A stretch of 64,000 bases of DNA from Cyclobacterium jeungdonense (GCF_010994275.1 NZ_WMCD01000006.1:124001-188000); one strand, 5' to 3'. Positions 25,015 through 35,307 are shown, counted from the stretch's first letter. Made by a program: numbers and translations. The notes: generated by a model from the sequence alone, not told the origin.

Positions 25015-26523
25015 ATGAAAAAATATTCTAACATAACATTCCTTTGCTTAAGCATTTTGCTGATCAGCACTGCCTGCGATGAGGAATTTCTTAACAAAAC
25101 GGACCCTACCGTGCTGGTGTCTGATAATTTTTACCAGACCGAAACCCAGGTGATTCAGGCTGTAAACGGGGTGTATGGGCAATTGAGGCCCTGGCATCTT
25201 AATCAATGGCAGTATACAGAGTTCATATCTGACAATGCTACCCTTCACTTTAATCCGGGAAACAGAGGTCAGGGGCCAAGTTTGGAAGCGCTTGAATTTT
25301 GGCAGTACAATCCAGCCACGGGCAATATCACCAATTTGTACAATAGTACGTATGGGATAATGGTCAACGTTAACACGACCCTGAGTAAATTACCCGAATC
25401 CAATGCGAGTGAGGCGATCAAAAACAGATCAGAAGGAGAGCTTAAATTAATAAGGGCCTACCTTTATTTTCACTTGGTGCAACATTTTGGCGATGTTATA
25501 ATCATCACCGAGCCCGTAAGTTCCCCGGCAGAAGCGTTTGAGTACAACAGGCAACCGGTAGAAACGGTGTATCAGCAGATTATCTCAGACCTGAATTTTG
25601 CAGTGAATGCCCTGCCGACAAGTTATGAATCCGACGAAGTTGGCAGAGTAACGAAAGGTGCTGCTTTAGCCTTGCTGGGCAAGGTTCACCTGACAACAAA
25701 GAATTATTCAGAAGCAATTGACGCCTTAAATCAGGTAACCACCCTGGGCTATGGTTTGCTTGACGACTATGAAGACATCTTTGACCCGCAGAATAAGAAT
25801 CACCAGGAATCGATTTGGGATATTCAGTACCAGGGAGATAACGAATTTGGTGTCAATAGTAACTTTATATACACCTTTGCGCCACGGGAATCCTTCGGAG
25901 CTGTAATCGATTTTCCCGGTCAGGAAGGTGGGGGCTGGAATACGCCCACGAACGAAATCATTGCACTATATGAGGAGGGTGATTTGAGAAAAGAGGTTTC
26001 TTTGAAAGAAGGGTATACCAACCTTGAGGGAGAGTATGTCGGTGTTCCCTATATCAACAAATACAACCACCCCCACTCCATTAGAGGGGTCACCAACGAT
26101 AACTTTCCGGTATTGCGATATGCGGACGTACTATTAATGCTCGCGGAAGCGATTAATGAGGTGAATGGACCCACCGAAACGGCTGTTGGTTATCTGAATG
26201 ATGTCAGAGAAAGGGCCGGTTTGGATCCGCTTAGTGGGTTGGGTAAAGAGGCTTTTAGAGAAGCAGTCCTTACGGAGAGACGGATAGAGCTGGCTTTTGA
26301 AAATCATCGATGGTTTGATCTGAAACGAACGATGGGGACTCAGGAGCTGGTGACCTTTCTTAATGCTTATGGCTTACGAGAGCGTGCAAATCCTACCACT
26401 TCAAGGGGCGGAATTCCTTTTTCCACCAACGACTTTATCTTCGAGGCCCATGAGATATTGTTTCCCATACCTCAGGATCAAATTCGGATAAATTCCTCGC
26501 TGAGCCAGAATCCGGGATATTGA
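25015..26523 (+). CDS. SusD/RagB-family surface glycan-binding lipoprotein
   Basis: 502 residues with a lipoprotein signal: hydrophobic N-terminus and lipobox STAC with the acylated Cys at 21. Typical SusD features follow: FLNKTDPT after the Cys, ADVLLMLAEAINEVNGP and VGYLNDVRERAGL (TPR-like helices), and ERRIELAFENHRWFDLKR near the C-terminus. It caps the SusC channel and binds the substrate. It is co-transcribed with the SusC gene 20 bases upstream, and a terminator follows. Confidence 0.95.
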   Translation: MKKYSNITFLCLSILLISTACDEEFLNKTDPTVLVSDNFYQTETQVIQAVNGVYGQLRPWHLNQWQYTEFISDNATLHFNPGNRGQGPSLEALEFWQYNPATGNITNLYNSTYGIMVNVNTTLSKLPESNASEAIKNRSEGELKLIRAYLYFHLVQHFGDVIIITEPVSSPAEAFEYNRQPVETVYQQIISDLNFAVNALPTSYESDEVGRVTKGAALALLGKVHLTTKNYSEAIDALNQVTTLGYGLLDDYEDIFDPQNKNHQESIWDIQYQGDNEFGVNSNFIYTFAPRESFGAVIDFPGQEGGGWNTPTNEIIALYEEGDLRKEVSLKEGYTNLEGEYVGVPYINKYNHPHSIRGVTNDNFPVLRYADVLLMLAEAINEVNGPTETAVGYLNDVRERAGLDPLSGLGKEAFREAVLTERRIELAFENHRWFDLKRTMGTQELVTFLNAYGLRERANPTTSRGGIPFSTNDFIFEAHEILFPIPQDQIRINSSLSQNPGY

Positions 26524-26542
26524 GATTAGAATTGAAAAAAAT

Positions 26543-26597
26543 AAAAAATCTTCCGTGATAAACTGTGAAAAACCGTTTGTTTCGGGAGATTTTTTTT
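26543..26597 (+). terminator. Terminator after first SusD gene
   Basis: AAAAAATCTTCCG pairs with CGGGAGATTTTTT (one G-U pair), followed by more T. It separates the two SusC/SusD units. Confidence 0.7.
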
Positions 26598-26620
26598 ATC
26601 CGCTATTTTTTAATTTCAGT

Positions 26621-26651
26621 AGGAAATTTCCTATCGCGGTAAGATTACCGC
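26621..26651. promoter_or_regulatory. Two adjacent palindromes upstream of second SusC gene
   Basis: AGGAAATTTCCT (26621-26632) is a perfect 12-base palindrome. GCGGTAA-GA-TTACCGC (26636-26651) is a perfect inverted repeat with a two-base centre. Both lie in the 359-base gap between SusD and the second SusC gene, about 230-260 bases before its ATG. They look like operators for dimeric regulators; the short loop of the second argues against an RNA hairpin. Confidence 0.45.
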
Positions 26652-26780
26652 AGTGGCTTCCGATAATGCTTTCGATTCCATCACAAACAAAAATAAATAT
26701 TATCAAATTGTTTTAGATCGAGTATTTATTTATTAAATGGTGCCTTTTTCAAGAGGAGTGATTGAAAAACGATTCAGCAC

Positions 26781-26793
26781 AGTGCAGGATAGT
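26781..26793 (+). promoter_or_regulatory. AGTGCAGGATAGT motif upstream of second SusC gene
   Basis: A 13-base sequence identical to 21845-21857 upstream of the first SusC gene, 89 bases before this SusC start. It is preceded by GCACAGT, a partial copy of the same unit, so the site may also be a degenerate tandem. Confidence 0.55.
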
Positions 26794-26882
26794 TCAGTGA
26801 AAGGAATCCGTTTTATTTAAGAGAATTTTCACAACTCGTGTCGTGAAAGGTTTAATAAATCCATTCATTTAACCTAATTATT

Positions 26883-29800
26883 ATGAAAAAAGATTGTTAC
26901 CCAATTTTGGATAGCAGGCGCCTGATTGCATTCATGGCGGCCATGCTATTGACTTTCGTTTCTTATGCGCAGAGCACCGTCTCGGGTGTGGTGCGTTCAG
27001 AGGGAGACAATGAAACGTTGCCGGGAGTTTCTGTTCTGGTAAAAGGAACTACTCGCGGAACGGTCACCGACCTGGACGGTAGGTTTCAGGTAGAAGCCGC
27101 TGCCGGTGAGGTGCTTTCCGTCAGCTACATCGGATACGCAACGCGGGAAATTCCCGTACAGGGAGGCCAGACAGAATACGAAATTGTTCTTGAGTCTTCC
27201 ATGAGTGATCTGACTGAGGTAGTAGTCGTCGGATACGGTAGCCAGTTAAAGAAGGAAATCACGGGATCGGTACAAACCATCCAGGGAGATGACCTGATGG
27301 ACATACCCGCTACGCAAATGGCCCAGAAGCTTCAGGGACAACTTGCCGGAGTGCAGATCAACCAGACCACAGGTAAACCCGGTCAGGGAATGAACGTCCG
27401 GATCAGGGGACAGTTATCGGTTTCTGCAGGAAGTGACCCGCTATATGTAGTTGATGGTTTTCCTATTACGGGAGATATTTCTACGTTGAATCCGGATGAA
27501 ATTCAGGACATTACCATTTTGAAAGATGCAGCATCTACCTCTTTGTATGGATCCCGTGCTGCAAACGGCGTGGTTTTGATAACGACAAAAAGAGGGAAAG
27601 CCGGACAATCCTCCGTGGCCTTGAATGTGTACACAGGATTGCAAAATGTGCCTCACTACAACCGTCTGGAAATGATGGATGCGGTAGAATTTGCCCAGTT
27701 TAAGAAGGAATATTTTGAAGATGCTGGAAGACCTGTGCCGGAAATGTTCCAGAACCCCTCCCAGTATGAAGGAAAGACGCAGGATTGGTACGATGCCTTA
27801 TTGCAGACAGCGCCAATAACAAACTACAACCTGACGATCAACTCCAATACCGATAAAATGCGAACTTCAGTGGTGGCAGGCTATTTTGATCAGGAAGGTG
27901 TGGTCTTAAATACCGACTACGAACGGTTTTCATTGCGATTAAACACTGATTACACGGCTTCAGATAAGCTGACCATGGGTTTTAACCTGGCTCCGACTTA
28001 TGTACGAGACAACACTCCCAGAACAGATGGATCCAGAGGTACCGGTATTTTGTTCAATGCGTTGCATACCTGGCCTAATATGCCGATCTACGATGATAAC
28101 GGAGAGTTGACGTATTTCAATAGATTCCCAAGTGAGACGGGTAATATTTTCGCCTATCCTAACTACGTAAGATCTGCACTGGAAATCACCAACGAAACCA
28201 AACAGACCAATTTGTTGTCTAATGCGTATATACAATATGAGCCTATAGAAGGTCTCGAGATCAAATCCACCATTAACGCTGAAATCAGAAACAGCAAATA
28301 TTTCTATTTCAATCCCTCTACTGCCACACCCGGTATGAATGTGGCCATCCCTACAGTGGCTTCCTCTGTTCGGGATAACCGGGAGATATTTAGTTGGTTG
28401 AATGAAAATACAGTGACGTATACCAAGTCCATCAACGACCACAATTTCCAGTTGTTGGGAGGTTTTACCAACCAGAAATACCGATTGGACCGTACCCAGG
28501 TGGCCGCCAATACCTATGCGGATGACCGTCTGCCTACCGTACAGGGAGCGATTAATATCAATAGAGGAAGCACCATATCGGATGTGCAGGAATGGGCATT
28601 AACTTCCTTTCTTAGCCGATTGACGTACAATTATCAAGGTAAATACCTGTTGACAGCAGCCATAAGGGCGGATGGTTCTTCCCGCTTCGGCTCTGAAAAC
28701 CGTTGGGGGGTGTTCCCTTCCGTTTCTGCCGGTTGGGTCATGTCAGATGAAGGTTTTTTGAATACCAGTGATAAGGTTTCCTTCGCCAAAATCAGGGGTA
28801 GCTATGGGGTCACCGGTAATAACAACATCGGTAACTATACCCAGTATGCCCTGGTAAACAATACGGTAAACCATGTATTCGACAATTCTGTGGTTCCGGG
28901 TGCAGCGGTCACTTCACTGCAAAACCCCTTCCTGGGATGGGAAACCACCCAGCAGTTTGACATCGGATTGGATTTGGGATTGTTTGACGACCGCATCCAG
29001 TTTGTTTATGATTTCTATACCAAAAATACCACCAACCTATTGTACAACGTGCAGATTCCTCAAGAGGCCGGGTTCGGCAGCTTTACCGATAATATTGGTG
29101 AGATCAAATTCTGGGGACATGAATTCGCCATCACTTCACGAAATACCCAAGGCAGACTGGTTTGGACTACCAATGCTAATATTTCTTTCAACCGTAACGA
29201 GGTAGTGGATCTTGCCGAAGGTATTGACCGTGTGTATGGCAACGTTCACATTACACAGGTTGGACAGCCATTCGGACAATTCTATGGATTGCGTAAGCTG
29301 GGAAATTACATGAATGAGGAAGACCTGAACAGTTCCCCGCAGGTACCCGGCCGCTCTACCGTTGGTTCTATTAAATTGGAAGACATCAATGGTGACGGCA
29401 TCATTACCATTGGCGGAGATAATGATGATCGTACGATTATTGGCAATCCTTTCCCTGATTTCACCTACGGAATCACCAATAATTTCCGATATGGAAAGTG
29501 GGACCTGAACATCATCGGCTCCGGTTCCTATGGAAATCAGTTATACATGAGGCATTTGTACAGTACAGCTAATTTGGATGGTGTGTTCAATATGGTACAA
29601 AAAGCCACCGAGCGCTTCCGTTCTCCCGAAGATCCGGGTGATGGAATTTTCGGAACCACCGTGGGTGGAGGCAACGTAACCGGTATTGAGAGAGATTGGG
29701 CCAACAGCAACTTTGTCTGGGATGCTTCCTTTTTCACTATCAAAAACATAACTCTGGGATACAATCTGGGGGCAATTGCCAACGTGATTAAGTCTGCTAG

Positions 29801-29978
29801 AGTCTATGCTGCTGTACAAAATGTGTACATTTTTACTCCTTACTGGGGAGGACCTAACCCAGAAGTTAGTCAGCAAAATAATGGCAATGGCGACGGAGGA
29901 AACCTGAGCCAGGGAGTTGACCTTACCGGTTATCCTGTTCCTAGAACCTTTACTGTAGGTGCTAACATCACCTTCTAA
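26883..29978 (+). CDS. SusC/RagA-family TonB-dependent outer-membrane transporter, second copy
   Basis: 1031 residues. Signal peptide to about 30 (SYAQ); carboxypeptidase-like domain from about 32 (TVSGVVRSEGDNETLPGVSVL); plug from about 110 with EVVVVGYGSQLKKEITGSV, DPLYVVDGFPI and ILKDAASTSLYGSRAANGVVL; C-terminal barrel. It shares the overall plan and many motifs with the first SusC but is diverged through the barrel, suggesting a related but different ligand. Its SusD partner starts 30 bases downstream. No STN domain. Confidence 0.95.
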   Translation: MKKDCYPILDSRRLIAFMAAMLLTFVSYAQSTVSGVVRSEGDNETLPGVSVLVKGTTRGTVTDLDGRFQVEAAAGEVLSVSYIGYATREIPVQGGQTEYEIVLESSMSDLTEVVVVGYGSQLKKEITGSVQTIQGDDLMDIPATQMAQKLQGQLAGVQINQTTGKPGQGMNVRIRGQLSVSAGSDPLYVVDGFPITGDISTLNPDEIQDITILKDAASTSLYGSRAANGVVLITTKRGKAGQSSVALNVYTGLQNVPHYNRLEMMDAVEFAQFKKEYFEDAGRPVPEMFQNPSQYEGKTQDWYDALLQTAPITNYNLTINSNTDKMRTSVVAGYFDQEGVVLNTDYERFSLRLNTDYTASDKLTMGFNLAPTYVRDNTPRTDGSRGTGILFNALHTWPNMPIYDDNGELTYFNRFPSETGNIFAYPNYVRSALEITNETKQTNLLSNAYIQYEPIEGLEIKSTINAEIRNSKYFYFNPSTATPGMNVAIPTVASSVRDNREIFSWLNENTVTYTKSINDHNFQLLGGFTNQKYRLDRTQVAANTYADDRLPTVQGAININRGSTISDVQEWALTSFLSRLTYNYQGKYLLTAAIRADGSSRFGSENRWGVFPSVSAGWVMSDEGFLNTSDKVSFAKIRGSYGVTGNNNIGNYTQYALVNNTVNHVFDNSVVPGAAVTSLQNPFLGWETTQQFDIGLDLGLFDDRIQFVYDFYTKNTTNLLYNVQIPQEAGFGSFTDNIGEIKFWGHEFAITSRNTQGRLVWTTNANISFNRNEVVDLAEGIDRVYGNVHITQVGQPFGQFYGLRKLGNYMNEEDLNSSPQVPGRSTVGSIKLEDINGDGIITIGGDNDDRTIIGNPFPDFTYGITNNFRYGKWDLNIIGSGSYGNQLYMRHLYSTANLDGVFNMVQKATERFRSPEDPGDGIFGTTVGGGNVTGIERDWANSNFVWDASFFTIKNITLGYNLGAIANVIKSARVYAAVQNVYIFTPYWGGPNPEVSQQNNGNGDGGNLSQGVDLTGYPVPRTFTVGANITF

Positions 29979-30008
29979 AGAAGCTTTTCATCTAAAATTG
30001 ACTTAAAA

Positions 30009-31514
30009 ATGAAAAAAATACATATCATTCTAGCGTTTTTGGGAATCATGATGTCGGGCTGCGAAGAGTTCTTGACTATTACCCCGGAAACTGCATTGAG
30101 TTCGGCTACCTTCTTCAGGACAGAGTCCGACTTTGAACAAGCGGTGAATGCTGCCTATGCGCCGATGAGAACCATCGCAGACAACCGTTCCTGGTTATTG
30201 TGCGAAATGCGTTCGGATAATACCATTTATGCACGTAACATCAACTTTGGAGCTACCGAGCAGCAGGAGGACCTTTCTGATCACGCCTTGCCCGAAGCTC
30301 AGGGAATAACATCTAATACCCATGTTTTGAATCAATACAGGGAGGATTATCTGATCATTGCCCGGGCAAACCAGATTCTGGACCTGATTGATGATGTGGA
30401 GTTCAATCAGGCGTCTAAAGACAACCTGAAAGGTCAGGCGCTTTTCTTACGGGGCTATGCCTATTATGAATTGGCCCGGTATTTCGGAAGTGTGCCCTTG
30501 CACCTTACTCCTGTGACCAGCCGGGAAGAAGCAGCATTGCCATTGACTCCCGAAGCAGAGATTTACACGCATTTGATCGGTGACATTCAGTCTGCCATCA
30601 ATTTGTTGCCTGTACGATCTCAGCAGGGTGTGGGCAGGGCATCCAAAGGTGCGGCCCAGATGTTACTCGCAGATGTGTTTATCACCCAAAAGAGGTGGGG
30701 AGAAGCAGAAACCTTGCTGAAGGCGATTGTGAGCAGTGGAGAATACGAATTGATTGAAAATTATGAAGATGTTTTTTCCGAAAGTGTCGGTAATAAAAAC
30801 AATGCTGAATCTATTTTCGAGGTACAATATCTGGAAGGTCCCGAAGGCTTGAATAGCGACTTTTTGTATGCTTTTATGCCCCGGCCTATTTCCCCCGATG
30901 AGTTGCAGCCCATTACCGGAACATCTAATCCACAACCGCTGGATGGTGAAGGAAACAACATTCCTACTCCGGATATTATCGCTGCCTATGAAGAAGGGGA
31001 TTTGAGAGAGGATGCTTCTATAGCTTACGTGGAAATTGCAGGAAGTGACCGTGACGACAAGGTATATCCATATATTAAGAAGTATGCCAAGCACCATGAC
31101 CTACATGGCAATCACGGGATAAACTGGCCCATTTACCGCTATGCAGAAGTGTTGCTTTTCCTGGCGGAGGCACTTAATGAGCAGGGTAAAACCGAAGAGG
31201 CTGCCGGATACCTGAATCAGGTAAGGGACCGGGCTGGATTGGACGACACCAATGCTTCTGGACAAGAAGCCATGAGAGAAGCCATCTTTAATGAAAGAAG
31301 GGTTGAATTTGCCTTTGAAAACAAAAGATGGTTTGACATCACCCGTGCTGACAGGGTGCAGGAGATCATCGGAGATTTTGCAGCCAGGGCTTTGGCCAAT
31401 CCACAGGATTATTACTATCCTGAGGGAGCTACTTTCAGATCCAATGCGTTTACCAATATCACCAAGTACTATGCGTTGCCAGCTGCCGAAGCAGAGATCA
31501 CACCTCACTTCTAA
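30009..31514 (+). CDS. SusD/RagB-family surface glycan-binding lipoprotein, second copy
   Basis: 501 residues. Lipobox MSGC with acylated Cys at 18, followed by EEFLTITPETAL. SusD motifs: YAEVLLFLAEALNEQGK, AAGYLNQVRDRAGLDD and NERRVEFAFENKRWFDITR. It forms the lid of the preceding SusC transporter. Both SusCD pairs point the same way; a perfect-stem terminator follows this gene, so the downstream enzymes have their own promoter. Confidence 0.95.
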   Translation: MKKIHIILAFLGIMMSGCEEFLTITPETALSSATFFRTESDFEQAVNAAYAPMRTIADNRSWLLCEMRSDNTIYARNINFGATEQQEDLSDHALPEAQGITSNTHVLNQYREDYLIIARANQILDLIDDVEFNQASKDNLKGQALFLRGYAYYELARYFGSVPLHLTPVTSREEAALPLTPEAEIYTHLIGDIQSAINLLPVRSQQGVGRASKGAAQMLLADVFITQKRWGEAETLLKAIVSSGEYELIENYEDVFSESVGNKNNAESIFEVQYLEGPEGLNSDFLYAFMPRPISPDELQPITGTSNPQPLDGEGNNIPTPDIIAAYEEGDLREDASIAYVEIAGSDRDDKVYPYIKKYAKHHDLHGNHGINWPIYRYAEVLLFLAEALNEQGKTEEAAGYLNQVRDRAGLDDTNASGQEAMREAIFNERRVEFAFENKRWFDITRADRVQEIIGDFAARALANPQDYYYPEGATFRSNAFTNITKYYALPAAEAEITPHF

Positions 31515-31558
31515 TGCTACTGGAGGCTTGGAAACGATATAATCCAACCAGATAGGTA

Positions 31559-31592
31559 CAGCGGAAAGCCCATTTGCTTTCCGCTGTTTTTT
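31559..31592 (+). terminator. Terminator after second SusD gene
   Basis: CAGCGGAAAGC at 31559-31569 pairs perfectly with GCTTTCCGCTG at 31576-31586 around a six-base loop, followed by six T. Confidence 0.9.
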
Positions 31593-31725
31593 GGTTAATT
31601 ATGATCAAAGGTCTAATTTCCACTTTACTGGCTTTATTAAGCAGTAGATTTGGGTTAAATTTAGAGTTGTTTCCCAGGCTATTAAAATGCCTTAAAGGAG
31701 AAATTGCCAATTAATAATAACGTAT

Positions 31726-34383
31726 ATGTATACCAAAAACTCAATGAAAAACTGGCTGATGGCTGCATTGATCCTCACGATCGTGGGATCTTGCGGTGAG
31801 GGCGGTGGAGACCAAAAAGAGGTCGACCCTAAAGTTGCCAAGTTGAAATTGCCCTCCGGCTTTGAGGCGGAGCACCTCTACAGCCCTGGAGAGCATGAAC
31901 AAGGCTCCTGGGTGGGAATGACTTTTGATGACAAAGACCGCTTGCTAACGGTGGACCAATACGGTGCCATTTATCGGCTAGAGGTTCCGGCCATCGGGTC
32001 TGACTCGCTGACACCGAAGGTGGAAAAGCTCATTATAGGAGAAAGTGGAGACGATAAGATTGGAATGGGTTATGCCCAGGCGCTCTTGTATGCCTTCAAT
32101 AGTCTCTATGTAATGGTTAATCACAGGGCCAACGATGACTTTGACAAAAATACCGGCATTTACCGGCTCCAGGATACCAATGGAGACGATCAATTTGATT
32201 CTATAACCATGCTCAGAGAATTTACCGGGAGTCCCGGTGAGCATGGTCCACATAGCATGGTGGTTTCTCCGGATGGCGAATCCATTTACCTGGTGGTAGG
32301 AAACCACATTGATGTTCCTGAAATGGATCATTACCGTATACCCAGAGTTTGGCAGGACGATAACCTCATTCCGGAAATCAAGGATCCCAGAGGACATGCC
32401 AATAATAGGGGAGCTCCGGGAGGCTGGGTAGCTAAAATTGATCCCGAAGGCACGCATTGGGAATTGATAAGCGTAGGCTACCGTAACCCCTTTGATATCG
32501 CCTTCAACGAGGTTGGTGACCTATTTACCTATGATTCCGATATGGAATGGGATTTTGGAATGCCTTGGTATCGGCCGACCCGTATGAATCACGTGACCAG
32601 TGGTAGCGAATACGGTTGGAGGACTGGAAATAAAAAATGGTCTCCGGACTATACCGACAATTTGCCTGCAGTTTTAAATATCGGCCAAGGATCCCCTACG
32701 AACGTATTTTACGGAACCAATGCCAATTTTCCTGCTGACTACCGACACGCCTTGTATGCCTTCGACTGGAGCTTTGGTATTATGTATAAAATAAACCTGA
32801 CCCCGGAAGGTGGTTCTTATTCCGCTACCGGCGAGGAATTTATTTCAGGTTCTCCCCTGCCGCTGACGGATGGGGTTATTGGTCCTGACGGGGCGCTTTA
32901 CTTCATGACAGGTGGAAGAAGATTGCAATCTGATCTATATCGGGTTCACTATACCGGAGACCTAAGCGAAGAAGAAGCCGGCGGGTTAACGGAAGCGGAC
33001 TTACCGGAGGAACACGGTATCCGGAGAAGCCTTGAGGCTTACCATCTGGGAGAAGACGCAGAAGCCATTGATTTTGCCTGGCCTCACTTAAGCCACGAAG
33101 ACCGATTTGTACAGTACGCAGCCAGAATAGCCGTAGAGCACCAGCCGCTTTCCGAATGGCAAAGTAAAGCCTTGAATGAAACGGATCCAAGAGCACTGAC
33201 ACAGGCCATTATTGCGCTGGCAAGACATGGAGATGCTTCGCAGAGAGATGCCATGATACAGGCGCTGATGGGAATTGACTACGAATCTTTAAATGAAGAG
33301 GATCGGTTAAATCTTTCCAGGGCGCTAGAAGTGGTTATCTATAGACATGGAAATCCAACCGGTGCGGTACGAGACCAGTTAATCAGTTACTTAGACGAAC
33401 ATTTTCCGGCGGAAACAAACAGTCTTAACCGGGTTATTGGTAAAATATTGGTCGCCTTGGAAGCGCCGTCGGCCGTACCGCAGTTATTAACGCTGCTTGA
33501 AAATGCGGAGGACGATCCAAATTACCAGAAGACGCTGACTGCTTCCTCAGACCTGATCTTGAGAAATCCGCAATACGGATTGGACATTGCCAATATGCTT
33601 GCGAATGTTCCGCCCGCCCAGCAAACGTATTATGCGACCGTACTGGGAGGCGCCAAAGCCGGATGGGATGAAGAAGCATACGAAAAATACTTCAACTGGA
33701 CGCATAATGCCTTCCAGTATAAAGGAGGAAGAAGTTATGTAGGTTTCATCGATCGGGCTCGAAAGATGGCTTTAAGCACCGTTCCAGAAGGAAAGTTTGA
33801 TTATTACGATGAACTTTCCGGCGGCAAATTACTTTCAGAGTCCGGGAATGAGATCCTCGTTTCTGACGTACAGCCGGAAGGCCCGGGGAGAAGGTGGACG
33901 GTAGAAGAAGCGGCGCCATTGGTACAAAACCTAGAAAACAGAGATCTGGAAAACGGCAAGGCCATGTACAATGCAGCGCTGTGTAGTTCCTGCCACGCCA
34001 TCGGAGGAGAAGGTGGATCCATTGGGCCCGACCTGACCCAACTGGGTAGCCGCTTTGCACCTACCGATATTTTGGAAGCCACTCTTGATCCTAGCGCCGT
34101 AATTTCAGATCAATACGCAGCCATGGTTTTCGTGATGGGAGATAAATCCTCTGTAGTGGGTAGACTGATCCGAGAAGACGATCAAAACTATTACATATCC
34201 CAGAATCCTTTTGCCCCTACGATGATCAAGGAGGTTCCTAAGGACCAGGTAACAAGCATCAACGAATCGGAAGTTTCGGTGATGATGCCGGGATTAGTGA
34301 ATCGTCTTAACGAAGAAGAATTAAAAGATTTGATGGCTTATTTGGTATCAGGAGGCAATCCAAACCACGAGGTTTATCAATAA
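31726..34383 (+). CDS. Large lipoprotein with beta-propeller dehydrogenase-like and c-type heme domains
   Basis: 885 residues. Lipoprotein signal with VGSC lipobox, acylated Cys at 23. Residues about 40-420 look like the beta-propeller 'membrane-bound dehydrogenase' domain (PSGFEAEHLYSP, VGMTFDDKDRLLTVDQYG, SVGYRNPFDIAFN, GPDGALYFMTGG). Residues about 440-650 are HEAT-like helices. The C-terminal part is a heme-binding domain: CSSCH at 753-757, then GGSIGPDLTQLGSRF and a distal Met-containing region. This architecture is common in Planctomycetes and Bacteroidota and is thought to oxidise sugars, passing electrons to a quinone or cytochrome; the substrate is unknown. Position beside DUF1080 and an oxidoreductase suggests keto-sugar chemistry. 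The start could also be the ATG at 31744. Confidence 0.85.
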   Translation: MYTKNSMKNWLMAALILTIVGSCGEGGGDQKEVDPKVAKLKLPSGFEAEHLYSPGEHEQGSWVGMTFDDKDRLLTVDQYGAIYRLEVPAIGSDSLTPKVEKLIIGESGDDKIGMGYAQALLYAFNSLYVMVNHRANDDFDKNTGIYRLQDTNGDDQFDSITMLREFTGSPGEHGPHSMVVSPDGESIYLVVGNHIDVPEMDHYRIPRVWQDDNLIPEIKDPRGHANNRGAPGGWVAKIDPEGTHWELISVGYRNPFDIAFNEVGDLFTYDSDMEWDFGMPWYRPTRMNHVTSGSEYGWRTGNKKWSPDYTDNLPAVLNIGQGSPTNVFYGTNANFPADYRHALYAFDWSFGIMYKINLTPEGGSYSATGEEFISGSPLPLTDGVIGPDGALYFMTGGRRLQSDLYRVHYTGDLSEEEAGGLTEADLPEEHGIRRSLEAYHLGEDAEAIDFAWPHLSHEDRFVQYAARIAVEHQPLSEWQSKALNETDPRALTQAIIALARHGDASQRDAMIQALMGIDYESLNEEDRLNLSRALEVVIYRHGNPTGAVRDQLISYLDEHFPAETNSLNRVIGKILVALEAPSAVPQLLTLLENAEDDPNYQKTLTASSDLILRNPQYGLDIANMLANVPPAQQTYYATVLGGAKAGWDEEAYEKYFNWTHNAFQYKGGRSYVGFIDRARKMALSTVPEGKFDYYDELSGGKLLSESGNEILVSDVQPEGPGRRWTVEEAAPLVQNLENRDLENGKAMYNAALCSSCHAIGGEGGSIGPDLTQLGSRFAPTDILEATLDPSAVISDQYAAMVFVMGDKSSVVGRLIREDDQNYYISQNPFAPTMIKEVPKDQVTSINESEVSVMMPGLVNRLNEEELKDLMAYLVSGGNPNHEVYQ

Positions 34384-34402
34384 TTATTGCTTATTCTATA
34401 AT

Positions 34403-34435
34403 TTTCAGGCCAGGCAGCAATTGTTTGGCCTGAAA
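34403..34435. terminator. Hairpin between heme lipoprotein and DUF1080 genes
   Basis: TTTCAGGCCA at 34403-34412 pairs perfectly with TGGCCTGAAA at 34426-34435. There is no following T-run on the plus strand, so it may be a weak terminator, attenuator or mRNA-stability stem. Confidence 0.5.
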
Positions 34436-34459
34436 CCTTTCAACCTAAATCAGCATGCA

Positions 34460-35257
34460 ATGAAGAAATATACTCAAATAGCCTTTTTGGCCGCATTTTC
34501 CACCTTGGCATTTGCCTGTGGATCGGGTGAGCAAAGCGATACAGAAACCGAAAGCATCGCCGAAGTTGTTCAGGATCAGGATGATGAAGATGGTTTTGTG
34601 CAAATCTTTGATGGAACCACTTTAAATGGCTGGGATGGTGACCCTACCTATTGGCGGGTAGAAGACGGAAGCATCGTGGGAGAAATTACCGAAGAAACCA
34701 AACTGGATAGAAATCATTTCATTATCTGGCAAGGCGGGCAGCCGGGAGATTTTGAATTCAAGGCAGAGTTTAAAATTACGGAAGCCGGAAATTCCGGCGT
34801 GAATTACCGCAGCGAAATGGTCGAGGACCTACCCTTCGCTCTTCGCGGCTACCAGGCCGATATCGATGGCAAAAACAACTATACCGGTCAGAATTACGAG
34901 GAAAGAAAACGAACCACACTCGCCTACATCGGCCAGAAAACCAAAATCAATCCACAGGAAACGGAGGGCGATCTACGGTCCAATATAGAGCGAAATGCCT
35001 GGTTGGGACTGGAAGTGGTAGAAGAACTTGGAGACAGGGAAGAAATGAAGAAAGTGGTAAATTCCAATGACTGGAATGAAATCCATATTGTGGCAAAAGG
35101 AAACAGGCTGCAGCACTACATCAATGGAACATTGATGAGTGACGTAACTGACGAGGATCCTGCCAACCGGTCTATGAAAGGATATTTGGGCATGCAGGTA
35201 CACGTGGGGCCTCCCATGCAAGTAGAATACAGAAATATCTTTTTGAAAGAACTTTAG
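34460..35257 (+). CDS. DUF1080 / 3-keto-disaccharide hydrolase-type lipoprotein
   Basis: 265 residues from ATG 34460; the ATG at 34421 lies inside a hairpin and would block the signal peptide. Lipobox AFAC with Cys at 20. After an acidic linker, the DUF1080 domain runs from FVQIFDGTTLNGWDGDPTYWRVEDGSIVG (in part) through DFEFKAEFKITEAGNSGVNYRSE and WNEIHIVAKGNRLQHYING to GYLGMQVHVGPPMQVEYRNIFLKEL. The fold is a concanavalin-like beta-sandwich. Members cleave 3-keto-glycosides after oxidation of the sugar at C3. Here it would act at the cell surface or in the periplasm, together with the neighbouring oxidoreductase and isomerases. Confidence 0.88.
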   Translation: MKKYTQIAFLAAFSTLAFACGSGEQSDTETESIAEVVQDQDDEDGFVQIFDGTTLNGWDGDPTYWRVEDGSIVGEITEETKLDRNHFIIWQGGQPGDFEFKAEFKITEAGNSGVNYRSEMVEDLPFALRGYQADIDGKNNYTGQNYEERKRTTLAYIGQKTKINPQETEGDLRSNIERNAWLGLEVVEELGDREEMKKVVNSNDWNEIHIVAKGNRLQHYINGTLMSDVTDEDPANRSMKGYLGMQVHVGPPMQVEYRNIFLKEL

Positions 35258-35307
35258 TAGTTTATTTATCCTATCAGGTCATGCTTTTTGGGGAGAAACC
35301 AGAAAGA

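Noticed and set aside
30663-31547. Long minus-strand frames opposite the second SusD gene
   Set aside because: Shadows of a clear SusD gene; no start signals or known motifs.
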